Below are positions 33,839 through 44,128 of a stretch of 64,000 bases of DNA, piece by piece (the stretch's first letter is position 1; the number at the start of each line of letters is the position of its first letter). Source of the DNA: Bettongia penicillata ogilbyi. Its lineage: Eukaryota > Chordata > Mammalia > Diprotodontia > Potoroidae. Under the pieces are notes generated by a model that made no database searches, was not told the DNA's origin, and saw only the letters and a program-made list of their open reading frames with translations. The stretch lies in the NCBI GenBank assembly GCA_023548195.1, contig JAJHZJ010000009.1:6966215-7030214 (forward strand), written 5' to 3'. Made by a program: the position numbers and the translations under genes.

Positions 33839-34859
33839 TCTCTCAGTCCTTCCTGTCCTTGAAGCCCAAAGGAAGTTCTCTTACCTCTCCGCTGTAAAGG
33901 GCAGTTGCAGTACCCACTTCCTAAACATATACTGCCTTGGGTGGTTAAATATTTTTACATTGCCTAATTAATTGTTGCTTCCAGTGCTTTGTAGGTAGCA
34001 GGACTCAGCAAATAATAATTAATTTTTTTATTTTTAAAATATAAATTTATTTATTTAACTTTTTACATTCATTTTCACAAAATTTGGGGTTCCAAATTTT
34101 CTCCCCTTTTCTCCCCTCCCCCCACCCCAATACACCAAGCATTCTAATTTTCCCTATCACCAATCTGCCCTCTCTTCTATCATCCCTCCCTTCTCTTGTC
34201 CCCATCTTCTCTTTTGTCCTGTAGGGCCAGATGACTTTCTATTCCCCATTAACTGTATTTCTTATTTCCTAGTAGCAACAACAATACTCAGCAGTTGTTC
34301 CTAAAACTTTGAGTTCCAAATTCTCCCCATCCCTCCCTCCCCACCCATTCCCTTTGGGAAGGCAGGCAATTCAATATAGGCCATATCTGTGTAGTTTTGC
34401 AAATGACTTCGATAATGGTCGTGTTGTGTAAGACTAACTGTGTTTCCCTCCATCCTATTCTGCCCCCCATTGTTTCTATTCTGTCTTTTGATCCTGTCCC
34501 TCCCTGAGTGTTGACTTCAAATTGCTCCCTTCTCCCATTGCCCTCCCTTCCATCATCCCTCCCTCCCTGCTTATCTCCTTCTCCCCCACTTTCCTGTACT
34601 GTAAGATAGGTTTTCATACCAAAATGAGTGTGCATTTTACTCCTTCCTTTAGTCGAATGTGATGAGGGTAAACCATGTTTTTTTTTCTCAGCTCCCCTCT
34701 TTTTCCCTGTACTAAAAAGTCTCCTACTTGCCTCTTGAATGACATATAATTACCCCATTCCATTTCACCCTCTCTCCTCCCACTACATTTCTCTCTCAGC
34801 ATTTACCTTAATTTCCTTTAAGATATGGTCCCATCCTATTCAATTCACTCTGTGCTCTC

Positions 34860-34946
34860 TATCTCTGTATGTGCGTGCATGTGTGTATGTGTGTGTGCAT
34901 GCACGCATGTACGTGTGTGTGTGTGTGTGTGTGTGTGTGTACATCT
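34860..34946. repeat. (TG)n microsatellite inside H4
   Basis: Sense-strand CA tract just downstream of ORF1, at the same element position as in H3, H5 and H6. Confidence 0.9.
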
Positions 34947-35087
34947 GTGTGCGGTCCCACCAACTACCCAGATACTGAAAAGTTTTAAGAGTTAGAAATA
35001 TTGTCTTTCCCTGTAGGAATGTAAACAGTTCACCTTTGGTAAGTCCCTTATGACTTCTCTTTGCTATTTACTTTTTCATGCTTCTTC

Positions 35088-36187
35088 TCATTCTTGTGTT
35101 TGAAAGTCAAATTTTCTTTTCAGCTCTGGTCTTTTCATCAAGAATGCTTGAAAGTCCTCTGTTTCATTGAAAGACCTTATTTTCCCCTGAAGTATTATAC
35201 TCAGTTTTGCTGGGTAGGTGATTCTTGGTTTGAGTCCTAGTTCCTTTGACTTCTGGAATATCCTATTCCATGCCCTTCGATCCCTTAATGTAGAAGCTGC
35301 TAGACCTTGTGTTATCCTGATTGCATTTCCACAATACTGGAGTTGTTTCTTTCTAGCTGCTTGCAATATTTTCTCCTTGACCTGGGAATTCTGGAATTTG
35401 GCCACAATGTTCCTAGGAGTTTCTCTTTTTGGATCTCTTTCAGGCGGTGATCGATGGATTCCTTCAATACTTATTTTGCCCTCTGGTTCTAGAATGTCAG
35501 GGCAGTTTTCCTTGATCATTTCATGAAAGATGATGTCTAGGCTCTTTTTTTGATCATGGCTTTCAGGTAGTCCCATAATTTTTAAATTGTCTCTCCTGGA
35601 TCTATTTTCCAGGTCAGTTGTTTTTCCCATGAGATATTTCACATTCTCTTCCATTTTTTCATTCTTTTGGTTTTGTCTGGTGATTTCTTGGTTTCTCAGA
35701 AAGTCATTAGACTCCATCTGTTCCATTCTAATTTTGAGAGAACTATTTTCTTCAGTGAGCTTTTGAACCTCTTTTTCCATGTGGCTAATTCTGCTTTTGA
35801 AAGCATTCTTCTCCTCATTGGCTTTTTGCACCTCTTTTGCCAATTGAGTGAGCCTATTTTTCAAGGTGTTATTTTCTTCAGCATTTTTTTGGGTCTCCTT
35901 TAGCAAGGTATTGACCCATTTTTCATGCTTTTCTTGCATCTCTCATTCTCTTCCCAGTTTTTCCTCCACCTGTCTAACTTGATTTTCAAAATCCTTTTTG
36001 AGCTCTTCCATGGCCTGAGCCCACCGGACATCCACCTCGGATGTCTGGGATAGAGAGGCCCCACCTCCACATCTTTCCCTGATGGCAAGCATTGTACTTC
36101 TTCATCAGAAATGAAAGGAGGAAGGAACATCTGTTCCCCAATAAAGTAGCTCTCTATGGTCTTATTTTTCTTCCTTTTTCTGGGCAT
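35088..36187 (-). pseudogene. HAL1 ORF1 (H4), one frameshift
   Basis: Starts MPRKRKKNKT at 36187. A one-base loss near 36060 (relative to H3) shifts the frame, so that reading ends at 35900 after 95 codons. A 3-bp in-frame loss is near 35943. The original frame is open again from 35939 to 35088 (283 codons) and holds most of the coiled coil, the RRM start and the C-terminal domain. A single lesion therefore separates it from an open frame, but as it stands it would give a truncated product. Confidence 0.87.
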
Positions 36188-36348
36188 TTTCCCAGCCAGT
36201 TACTTGACTTCTGAGATTCCTCTCCACCCCTGCCTAGATCTGTCCAGCTAATGCTTGGGGTCTGAGATTCAAATGCTGCTCCCCAGCCTCAGGGCTTTCA
36301 GCTGCGGGCAGGGCTGCTATTCAATGTGAGCTTAAGTTCTGGTGCTTG

Positions 36349-36487
36349 GGTGGGAACAGGGCCACCTCCCAGACTCAGTTCCCTCAGGTGGTTTATGCGG
36401 AGACCTTCGGTAATGGAGGGGGTGGGGCAGGGCCGCTTCCCGGGCTCAGTTTCCTCAGGGGGTTTTTGCAGAGATCTTCGGTAATGG
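36349..36487 (-). repeat. HAL1 5'-leader tandem units, two copies (H4)
   Basis: Two adjacent units of about 70 bp (about 36349-36417 and 36418-36487), each with sense 'ggaaactgag'/'gggaactgag' and a CpG/GC-rich end. H3 has one and H6 three. Confidence 0.75.
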
Positions 36488-37004
36488 AGCTCCTGTCTGG
36501 TCGGGGAGTCCCAGCCACCGCTGCCTCTGCCGCTGCCTCCCAAGGGGGCCCGAGCCACGGAGACACCCCACTCCCCTCTCAGCCAGCCCAGAAGTCTCTC
36601 TCACTGACCTGTAGCGCCTGTGGGCAGAGGGACCTTTGCGGGCCGCTGGAGGTGCCGTCCCTGCCGCCTGCTCGGATCTGCTCCTCTGGGGCCGTGTGGC
36701 CAGAGCAGCACAGGTGGGCTCCGTGACCAGAGCGTGACGTACCCCTGGGGATGGCCCTCCAGGGCTCTCTGGAACGGAAATCTCCTCCCCAAATAATCAT
36801 TAATTGATGTTAGCATTGACTCCCAAAGCTGTGAGTTAAACAAAAGCCCACTTGGTATAATTTGGAAGGAGGCCCATTCCTTTATTAAAATGTAATTGCT
36901 TTAACTGAGTCGACATATTAGGCTTTTATCCTAGTTAGTTTTAATGGCAAGAAAGGAGGAACTTAAGGATACTGGGTTCAGAGTTGGAGAAGGGAGGTCA
37001 CCTC

Positions 37005-37190
37005 TCATCACTGCACCTTTGCCTAGGCTGTCCCCCCATGCCTGGAAGACTTTTCTTCTTCCTCGCCACCTCTTAGAATCTTTTGCCTCCTTCAAGTCTC
37101 ATCTGAGGTGCCATCTTCTGGAAGCCTTTCCTGATGCCTTTACTTGTTAATGTTTTCTCCCACCTCAAAGTATCTTGAAATTATTGTTAT
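37005..37190 (+). mobile_element. L2 LINE fragment
   Basis: Sense L2 ORF2 end and 3' UTR: 'ccatgcctggaagacttttc', 'ttcaagtctcatctgagg', 'ggaagcctttcctgatgcc'. Confidence 0.7.
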
Positions 37191-38594
37191 TAGGTCTGGA
37201 GAAATGGGGGAACCCTCAATGTCTACCCACTACTGTTCTACTCCAAGTCTGTTATGGTAGCAGGCCTCTTGGGATGTTAGGGCCTTTATCCAAGCACACC
37301 TGCAAAGCTGAACTCCATTAAAAAATGATGCAGTTTTACGCTAGAGAGGAAAAAGTATTTAGTGAATTGCATCATTATACAGATTATAAAAGTATTCCTG
37401 GTTCAGAGATGAGCCACTAAACTATCAGAAAGAATTTGTAATTAAAATAAAATTCCTGACACTTATTCTCAGTTTGTAAGGCACACAATAATTTCTGTAA
37501 AGATTTTTACAATGCTTTATAATTGTTACCTGTCCAAAACCCAGAGTCCTGCCTGGATGTGAACACATGAACATCTCAACTCCTGTTGAGGAAAGAAAAA
37601 AAGAAAAAAGACTGCAAGGCCAAGGCCCTCTCTGTCATTCAGCTCAGCTCAGGGTCAAGACAAATCCAGGACTTCTAGCAAGGCCAGGAAGGACAGAGGC
37701 CCAAAGCTCTTCCAGGCCCACCAGAAGGAAAGCAAAAGGAAGAGAAGGCCAGATCCCAGCTAAGGGTTGCCAATATCTCCCATAGCTAGGAATGAAAACA
37801 AGTAGGAGCTAAACTGCTAACATCCTACTCTCCAATGAGTCAGCAGGCAAGAGAGAAAGCAGGAGAGGTAAAGCCAGACCATTCCCTCCTAGTTGCCCAG
37901 AATGGAAAAGGCCTGATACTGCTCTCATGTCAGCCAGTCCCTCGGAAAGAGAGAGAGGAGCCAGGTAGGCAGTCTGTCCAAGTGAAAAGCCCTAATCCAG
38001 AAGACCCAACTATTGCTCTCTATCAAAATAGAACACACGTATAGCCAAGTTCAATGCTTTGTTAGCTCCACTTCCATGCATGACCATGCCCATCTACATT
38101 AGATCTTTAAGAAAGAAGTTATTTTGTAATAAAGGATGTCTGACCCACATTATGTGAACAGAGAGCCATCTCCCTCAATATACATGACTCTTTGGGGGCC
38201 CATTTCTGGACTGAAAGGGTCCCAACCCATTTGACAAAGGAAGGATGCCTTCAGGATCCTCAGACTCATTTGGCTGTTTGCACTGTGTGAAGCTAAGTGG
38301 AGGAAGGACAAGTTATTCTATTACCAGTCTTCAAAAACTCCTATTGGGAAGCAGTCATTAGCTATGACTTTGTGAAGGACAATGGAGCTGGAGACATAGC
38401 TATAAGGCATCAGCTACTCACTGATGTTACTGAAAAAAAGGAATGTTGCATAACTTTACTTGTGTGTATGTTGTGTCCTTCTTCCCCCACCTAGAGCAGA
38501 CATACTTCATCATTTTTATGTCATGGTCCCCATCAGCACTCTGGTATGGCCAAGGGATCTCTTCTCAGAATAATCTATAAATGAATAAAATAAA
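37191..38594. other. no recognised feature
   Basis: No recognised repeat or exon. Confidence 0.4.
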
Positions 38595-38850
38595 TATTAA
38601 TTGCTAGCATTTATATCATGCTTTAAGGTTTACAAAGCTCTTTACAAATTTTATCTTATTTTGTCCTTGCAACCATCTTTGGAAATAGGTACTATTATTA
38701 TCCTTATTTTATAAATGAGGAAACTGAGACAGATAGTGGGTAAGTGACTTGTCCAGGGTCACATGATAAGTACCTGAGGCAGGATTTGAACTCAGGTCTA
38801 CTTGATGCTAGGCCCAACTCTCTATTCATTGTGCTACCTAGTCACCTCAA
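38595..38850 (-). mobile_element. MIR3-like SINE, well preserved
   Basis: 'ctttaaggtttacaaagctc', 'ataaatgaggaaactgaga', 'ttgtccagggtcacatgat', 'catttgtgctacctag'-type end. Confidence 0.75.
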
Positions 38851-38920
38851 ATAAAATACATAGGATTAAAAGTAAATCAACATATTTGATACAGGTATAT
38901 CCACATACATATATAAATAT

Positions 38921-39135
38921 GTTGCTGTACATCCTTTCTTCTGGAAGAGGACCAATGATGTCATAGGGTGATAACTTGACATATGCAAGAATTAGATTTA
39001 AGTAGGGTAGAGCTGGGCAAAGCATGAGTCTTGCCTCCAGAGTCTTAGAAGTCCAGTGTTAAGACGGCAGTCAAGATCACAAGCAATGGCCTGAGATGCA
39101 AGGGGTGACCTTGGCCTTACTGTGTCTGAGGCAGT
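38921..39135 (-). mobile_element. SINE 3' part with RTE-like LINE tail
   Basis: Begins 'gttgctgtacatcctttcttc' then 'tggaagaggaccaatgatg', matching the start of 42721-42893 and resembling the LINE end at 58008. The tRNA head is not evident. Confidence 0.65.
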
Positions 39136-39484
39136 ACCCATTCAACAACCAAGGGCTGGGTAAGAATTGAGACAAAAGATGGTCCAACTTACCATCACAA
39201 GAAATATCAACCCGAAAGGGAAAACCCTCAAAGTTTAGGATCAAAACAGAAAAAAATGCTATTTAAATTCATTCTAAGCCATCAAAATCCAGACAATAAG
39301 CCACAGGGGCTTGGGCTGGGGCTTGTATTAGCCATTCTATGAAAGTGATTTGGGTTTAAAGGGGAGTCAGGTATCTCCATATGAAACACAATGGACTTTT
39401 TAAAAGTCTGTTCTTTCAGTGTTATATTTGAAGAAATCATAAATGCACTAAACAAAAAGTGAACACACATACATATATGAAAAA

Positions 39485-39672
39485 TGGAAGCTAAATACAT
39501 ATCCACATGCTCACCCACACACCCACCAGTACATTATATATGTACATATATGTATGTGTATTTACATATATATAAACACACACGTGAGCTATGGAAGCTT
39601 AATACATACACACACATACATGCACACATGTGAGTAGTGGAGGTTGAATACACACACACACACACTCAGATC
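39485..39672. repeat. CA/TA microsatellite with imperfect longer units
   Basis: Three imperfect 'tggaag(c/g)t(t/a)(a/g)aataca' phrases at 39485, 39592 and 39638 separate CA and TA runs. Confidence 0.75.
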
Positions 39673-40416
39673 ACAGACCATAGATTAGGAATCTGGGTAC
39701 TGAGACATTAACCAACATTACACAGCTCCAGGTGTCAGAGACGGAAATGGAACATTAAATAATCAAAAACCTCTTTTTGAATCCAAGGTTGACTATGTGT
39801 TCTGCTTCTTATAGCACTTGGTGCCTTCTACATAGTATGTTTCTACTATGTTTATTGGTGTCAATGAGAAAAGGGCAACTAAGGAACAGATCATAGAATT
39901 TTTAGAAAGGAAGGGAACTTGAGTGGTTGCTGAGTCAGTTAGGGTCAGATCTAGAACTCAACTCTGATGGCCAGATGAAGGCTTTGTGCACCCATATCAT
40001 CCATTAGTTTCTCTTCTGAAAATGGGAGGAAATGCTTTCCATTGGCTGCTGAAAAAGTAAATAGGGTGGAAGATTGTGGAGATCATACAGGCAACACAGC
40101 TTTCATACAAGACTGCTGCTTTTTCTGAGTGTTTGATAAGTCAGCATGTGAAGGCATTTTTACATTTCCCAGGAGTTGTTCCTTTCTTTCTCAATGCCCT
40201 TTGCAAGCTCATGAGGGACTTCCAGCTTTAATCCTGGCTATAAGCTTATCCAAGCTGTTATTCACCTTTCTTGTGGATGAAAAGCAGTTATATGCTCAGA
40301 ATTGCAGAGCTGCTCCTTGCTACTGATCCCGCTTGAGTAATTCTACTGTAATCTGTTCCAGAATGTCTCCTTTAAAATAAGAAGTTTCAAAACACACTAA
40401 CATTGTACAATAGCAG
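39673..40416. other. no recognised feature
   Basis: Possible weak MIR trace near 39690-39760; otherwise nothing. Confidence 0.35.
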
Positions 40417-40440
40417 TTTTGGCAGCTAAAAAAAAAGCCT

Positions 40441-41371
40441 CCCTCGAAATAAAGTTGTCTCTAGTCATATGAAAAAATGCTCTAAATCAGTATTGATTAG
40501 AGAGATACAAATCAAAACAGCTCTGAGGTACCACCTTTTACCTATCAGAGTGGCTAACATGACAAAACAGGAAAACGACAAATGTTGGAGAAGATGTGAG
40601 AGAGTTGGAAAACTAATTCATTATTGGTGGAGCTGTGAGTTGATCCAAACATTCTGGAGAGCAATTTGGAACTATGCCCAAAGGACTACAAAAATGTGCA
40701 TACCCTTTGACCCAGCAATACCACTTCTAGGGCTGTGTCCCAAAAAGATCATAAAAATGGGAAAGGACCCATGTGTACAAAAATACTGATAGCAGCTCTT
40801 TTTGTGGTGATCAAGAGCAGGAAATCAAGTGGATGCCCATCAATTGAGAAATGGCTGAACAAGTTGTGGTATATAAATGTAATGGAATACTATTGTGCTA
40901 TAAGAAATGATGGACAGATGGACTTCAGAAAAATCTGGAAAGACTTCTATGAATGGATACTGAGTGAAGTAAGCAGAGCCAGGAGTACATTATACATATT
41001 AACAGTCACAGTGTGTAACAGCTATTTTTGACAGACTTAGCCCTTCATAGAAACACAAGGACCTAAAACATTTCCATAAGACTCACGATGTAAAATGCCA
41101 TCTACATGCAGAGAAAGAACTATGGAGTCAGAACACAGAAGGAAGTAGACTATTTTCTCTTTTGCTACATTTTGTTTTTCCCATGGTTTCTCCACTCATT
41201 TTAATTCTTCTGCGCAACATGACTAATGTGAAAATGTATTTAATAGCAATGTATGTGTACAGCCCATATACAATTGCATGCTGTCTTTAGGAGGGTGGGG
41301 GAAGGGATGGAGAGAAAATTTGGAACTTATGGAAGTGATTGTTGAAAACTGAAAACAAATAAATTGATAAA
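40441..41371 (+). mobile_element. autonomous L1, 5'-truncated (ORF2 C-terminus plus 3' UTR)
   Basis: About 930 bp. The flanks show an imperfect duplication (ttttggcag...aagcct, 40417-40440 and 41372-41390). It holds the last part of ORF2 and the full 3' UTR, ending with 'gagaaaatttggaactta' and 'gattgttgaaaactgaaaa' before the A-rich tail. This tail resembles the HAL1 ends, which is why the element matters here. Confidence 0.82.
40469..41031 (+). pseudogene. L1 ORF2 C-terminal fragment
   Basis: Codes for the C-terminal zinc-knuckle-like region of L1 ORF2p. CWRRCERVGKLIHYWWSC lies near 40590-40640, followed by PFDPAIPLLGL (about 40705-40735), then, after a frameshift at about 40780, IAALFVVIKS and a segment containing WYINVMEYYCAIRND and LSEVSRAR. 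These match the order in mammalian L1 ORF2p. The endonuclease and reverse transcriptase domains are absent, so it is inactive. Confidence 0.85.
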
Positions 41372-41499
41372 TTTTGGCAGGGAAAAGCCTTCTTCTCAAG
41401 AAGATAAAAATATAGCCTGTTAGGCCATGCCCAGCAACCTCAAGACTATAGTACTGAATTTACAAAGATTGTCTTGAGCATATATTCTTTCAGTCAGTC

Positions 41500-41605
41500 A
41501 CTTCTAATAAGTGTATGTTATGTCTCTGTACTACCTTAGGCACTGGGAATACAAAATCATAAGTGAAACTAAGCCTACCCTCAAGGAGTTTATATTTTAA
41601 TGAGG
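41500..41605 (-). mobile_element. L2 LINE 3' end
   Basis: Antisense of the L2 end: 'taggcactgggaatacaaa', 'cctcaaggagtttatattt'. Confidence 0.6.
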
Positions 41606-41683
41606 AATGCAATTAAGGAACAGGACAAAGATTGGATAGTTAGAATTCAGTTCAGTTCAAGGCAACAAGCATTTTTATTAAAA

Positions 41684-41951
41684 GGAGGGCAGCTAGGTGG
41701 CACAGTGGATACAATGCTGGGCCTGGAGTCAGGAAGACCTGAGTTCAAATGTAACCTCAGATATTCGCTAGCTGTGTGACCCTGGGCAAGTCACTTATTC
41801 CTGTTTACCTCATTTCCCTCAGCTGTAAAATGAGCTGAAAAAGAAAATGGGAAACGACTCCAGCAGCAAAGACACCCAGTGTCTTTGCCAAGAAAACCCC
41901 AAATGGGGTCATGAAAAGTTGGGACATGACTGAAACCACTGAACAACAACA
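41684..41951 (+). mobile_element. CORE-SINE with RTE/BovB-like tail, full length
   Basis: Complete in sense: head 'gggcagctaggtggcacag', B-box 'gagttcaaatgtaacct', CORE 'ctcagctgtaaaatgagct', tail 'aagaaaaccccaaatggggt' ending in 'gaacaacaac'. Confidence 0.9.
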
Positions 41952-42009
41952 TAGGAAGGCATTATTCCAGGCTCTAGAGTAACAAAGTTTCATTTTCCAC
42001 TTCCCTTCC

Positions 42010-42125
42010 TTTACACAGTTAGTCCTCTGTGCCTGGAATGCACTCCCTCCTAACCTCTCTAGCTCCAACCAGGGTTCAGCTCATATGCTGCCTCCAACAG
42101 AAAGATCCTTTTCTTGATTTCTTCA
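42010..42125 (+). mobile_element. L2 LINE fragment
   Basis: 'gtgcctggaatgcactccct' and 'ggttcagctcatatgctgcc' are sense L2 ORF2-end phrases. Continues after the MIR at about 42345-42420. Confidence 0.6.
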
Positions 42126-42139
42126 ATGTAGTATTTCCC

Positions 42140-42342
42140 ACAAGTTATAGGATCACAGGAGCCTAGGGTCATGGATCTAGAACTGGAGAGTATCTCAGGG
42201 ATCATCCAATCCAAGTCCCTCATGTTACAAATGAGGATATTGAGACCCAAAGTGGCATGGTAACTTGCCCAAGGTTGCAACAGGTAATAATGTTATGAGC
42301 AGAATTTGGTCCTCTCACCCAAATCCAACACTGTTGCTTCAT
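42140..42342 (-). mobile_element. MIR/THER-type SINE, inserted in L2
   Basis: 'catccaatccaagtccctca', 'acttgcccaaggttgcaac'. Confidence 0.65.
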
Positions 42343-42554
42343 GTTGTGACCTTGTGTGCTGCCCTCTTTTTCTGGCTGACTCTTTATTCCCTACATCTCA
42401 AAAATCTTCCTTCTTTCAACTTCCTCTCCTTCCCCTAGTCTTATAATTTTGTGTAGTTTTCCTCCTTGTGAAGGCTAACCTTCAAACTTGTTGCCATGAT
42501 CCTATTCTAGCTTTAACCTCTCCCTCTTCTGTGGCTCTGCTATCAAACTAATTA

Positions 42555-42668
42555 ACAGCTAATCAACAGATGTTTATTAAGTGCTTACTATGTCCCAGGC
42601 ACTTTACTATTCAAATATAACAATGACATAATGTGCACTCCCAAAGAGCTTGTACGCCAAATGAAGAC
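42555..42668 (-). mobile_element. L2 LINE 3' end
   Basis: 'tgtttattaagtgcttactat' then 'gcactcccaaagagcttgta' is the antisense L2 terminus. Confidence 0.65.
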
Positions 42669-42720
42669 ACAAATCCATGCCCTTGGTAAGTATATGCAGA
42701 ACCCGTTTAAAGAGAATAAT

Positions 42721-42893
42721 GCTGTTCATCTTTCATTTTGAAGAGGACCAAGAACTTTATGGAGTGATCTATTGACTTGCATGTCAACTAGATTTAAGTG
42801 AGGCAGATTTGTACAAGGTCTTTAGCCTCATGCTTTCTTCCAGGGTCATCAAAGTCCAGTGGCAGGACAAAAGTGAAGATGACTAGTGTATCA
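42721..42893 (-). mobile_element. SINE 3' part with RTE-like LINE tail
   Basis: 'catttcattttgaagaggacc'-type tail and 'tagatttaagtgaggcaga', matching 38921 and 21982 relatives. Confidence 0.65.
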
Positions 42894-42903
42894 ATGAATA
42901 AAA

Positions 42904-42947
42904 AGTGGAAAGGCAAGGTGGTTCAGTGCATAGAAAATTGGCTTGGG
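42904..42947 (+). mobile_element. head of the marsupial CORE-SINE split by H5
   Basis: tRNA-like head ('caaggtggttcagtgcatag') ending in the 16-bp target sequence agaaaattggcttggg (42932-42947). The rest continues at 48647. Confidence 0.8.
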
Positions 42948-43412
42948 GCCAATTTTCAGGGTATGAAATCAAGGGCAGCAGCTGCAGTTCTCAGATTTCT
43001 CAATCCACCAAATGCCAAAGACAGCTTCAAATGTCAGTGAGAAAATGCTTTCATTTGGGTGAGAGGGGTGTGCAGTCTGTTCCCAGGATGGCAGCAGCAT
43101 CTACTTTTGGAGCCCTTGGCCTAAAGACCCTGGGGGAATTGAACAGCTGATCTCTTTCTCAGTCCTGAGTGGCAGTACTGGGGTGAGGAGGAGTGCTGAT
43201 GTGGTGGAGCTGATGGTGGCAATGGAGAGGAACTCCTACCCCTGGACAGAAAAGAGTGCTTGTGGTTGCTCCCACAACAGAGTACTGGCCAGGAGAGGAC
43301 TAAACTCCTCTTCCTTGATTATGCCATGTTGAAGGAACTGAGAACTTAGAGGTCCCTAGAGTATATCCTCCACTTGACAAAGGACTCAAAAGTCAAGTAA
43401 CTGGCTAGGAAA

Positions 43413-44128
43413 ATGCCCCCCAAAAGGGGAAAAAGTAAGACTATAGAATATTGCTTTCTTAGTGAAAAGGTATTTTCTTCCAACTTTTCAGAACAGGAAG
43501 AACAAAGCATACCATCAGAGGAAGACATCAAAGTTAAGGCTTCTAAACCCAAAATATCCAAAAGAAAATGCAAAGATCTCAAGTCATTGAAGAGCTCAAA
43601 AAGGATCTTGAAAAGTCAAGTAAGAAATGTGGAGGAAAAATTGGGAAGAGAAATGACAGCGATGCAAGAAAGTCAAAAAGGTGAGTCAACAGTTTGCTAA
43701 AGAAGACCCCCCCCAAAAAAAAATGCTAAGAAAATAACAACTTTAAAAATAGCCTCACTCAAATGGCAAAAGAGGTCCAAAAAGTCAATAAGTAGAAGAA
43801 TGCTTTAAAGAGCAGAATTATCCAAATGGAAAAAGAGGTTCAAAAGCTCACTAAAGAAAATAGTTCTTTAAAAATTAGAATGAAGTAGATTGAAGCTAAT
43901 GATTTTATGAGAAACCAAGAAATTATAAAACAAAACCAAAAGAATGAAAAAATAGAAGACAATGTGAAATATCTCACTGGGAAAAAACTGACCTGGAGAA
44001 CAGATTCAGGAGAGATCATTTAAAAATTATTGGTCTACCTGAAAACCATGATCAAAAAAAGAGCCCAGACATCATCTTCTAAGAAATTATCAAGGAAAAC
44101 TGATCTGATATTCTAGAATCAGAGGGTA
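43413..44128 (+). pseudogene. HAL1 ORF1 remnant (H5), 5' part
   Basis: Starts MPPKRGKSKTIEYCF in the conserved context. The first 95 codons are open (to 43700), then a frameshift at a C/A homopolymer near 43708-43722. The coiled coil and RRM start ('ctggagaacagattcagg' near 43993) are recognisable. H6 inserts just after the ILE-SEG segment. It resumes at 47128. Confidence 0.8.
44118..44128 (+). repeat. target-site duplication of H6, left
   Basis: atcagagggta. The match extends to 13 bp with one mismatch if two upstream bases are counted. The right copy is at 47117-47127. Confidence 0.88.

Larger units (their letters stand above)
34025..36789 (-). mobile_element. HAL1 copy H4 (young), slightly 5'-truncated
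   Basis: Flanked by a 16-bp duplication with one mismatch: caaataataattaatt at 34009-34024, caaataatcattaatt at 36790-36805. The minus-strand element lacks roughly the first 110 bp of the H6 leader, so the 5' motif is gone. It has two leader units, an ORF1 and a 3' region nearly identical to H3. Flanks differ completely from those of H3, so it is an independent insertion, not a segmental duplicate. Confidence 0.92.

Noticed and set aside
40735..41031. 98-codon plus-strand frame as an independent gene
   Set aside because: It is the continuation, after a frameshift, of the L1 ORF2 C-terminus that starts at 40469.
41684..41770. tRNA-like gene at the SINE head
   Set aside because: The tRNA-like head belongs to a complete SINE with CORE and tail; it recurs many times and does not form an isolated tRNA gene.
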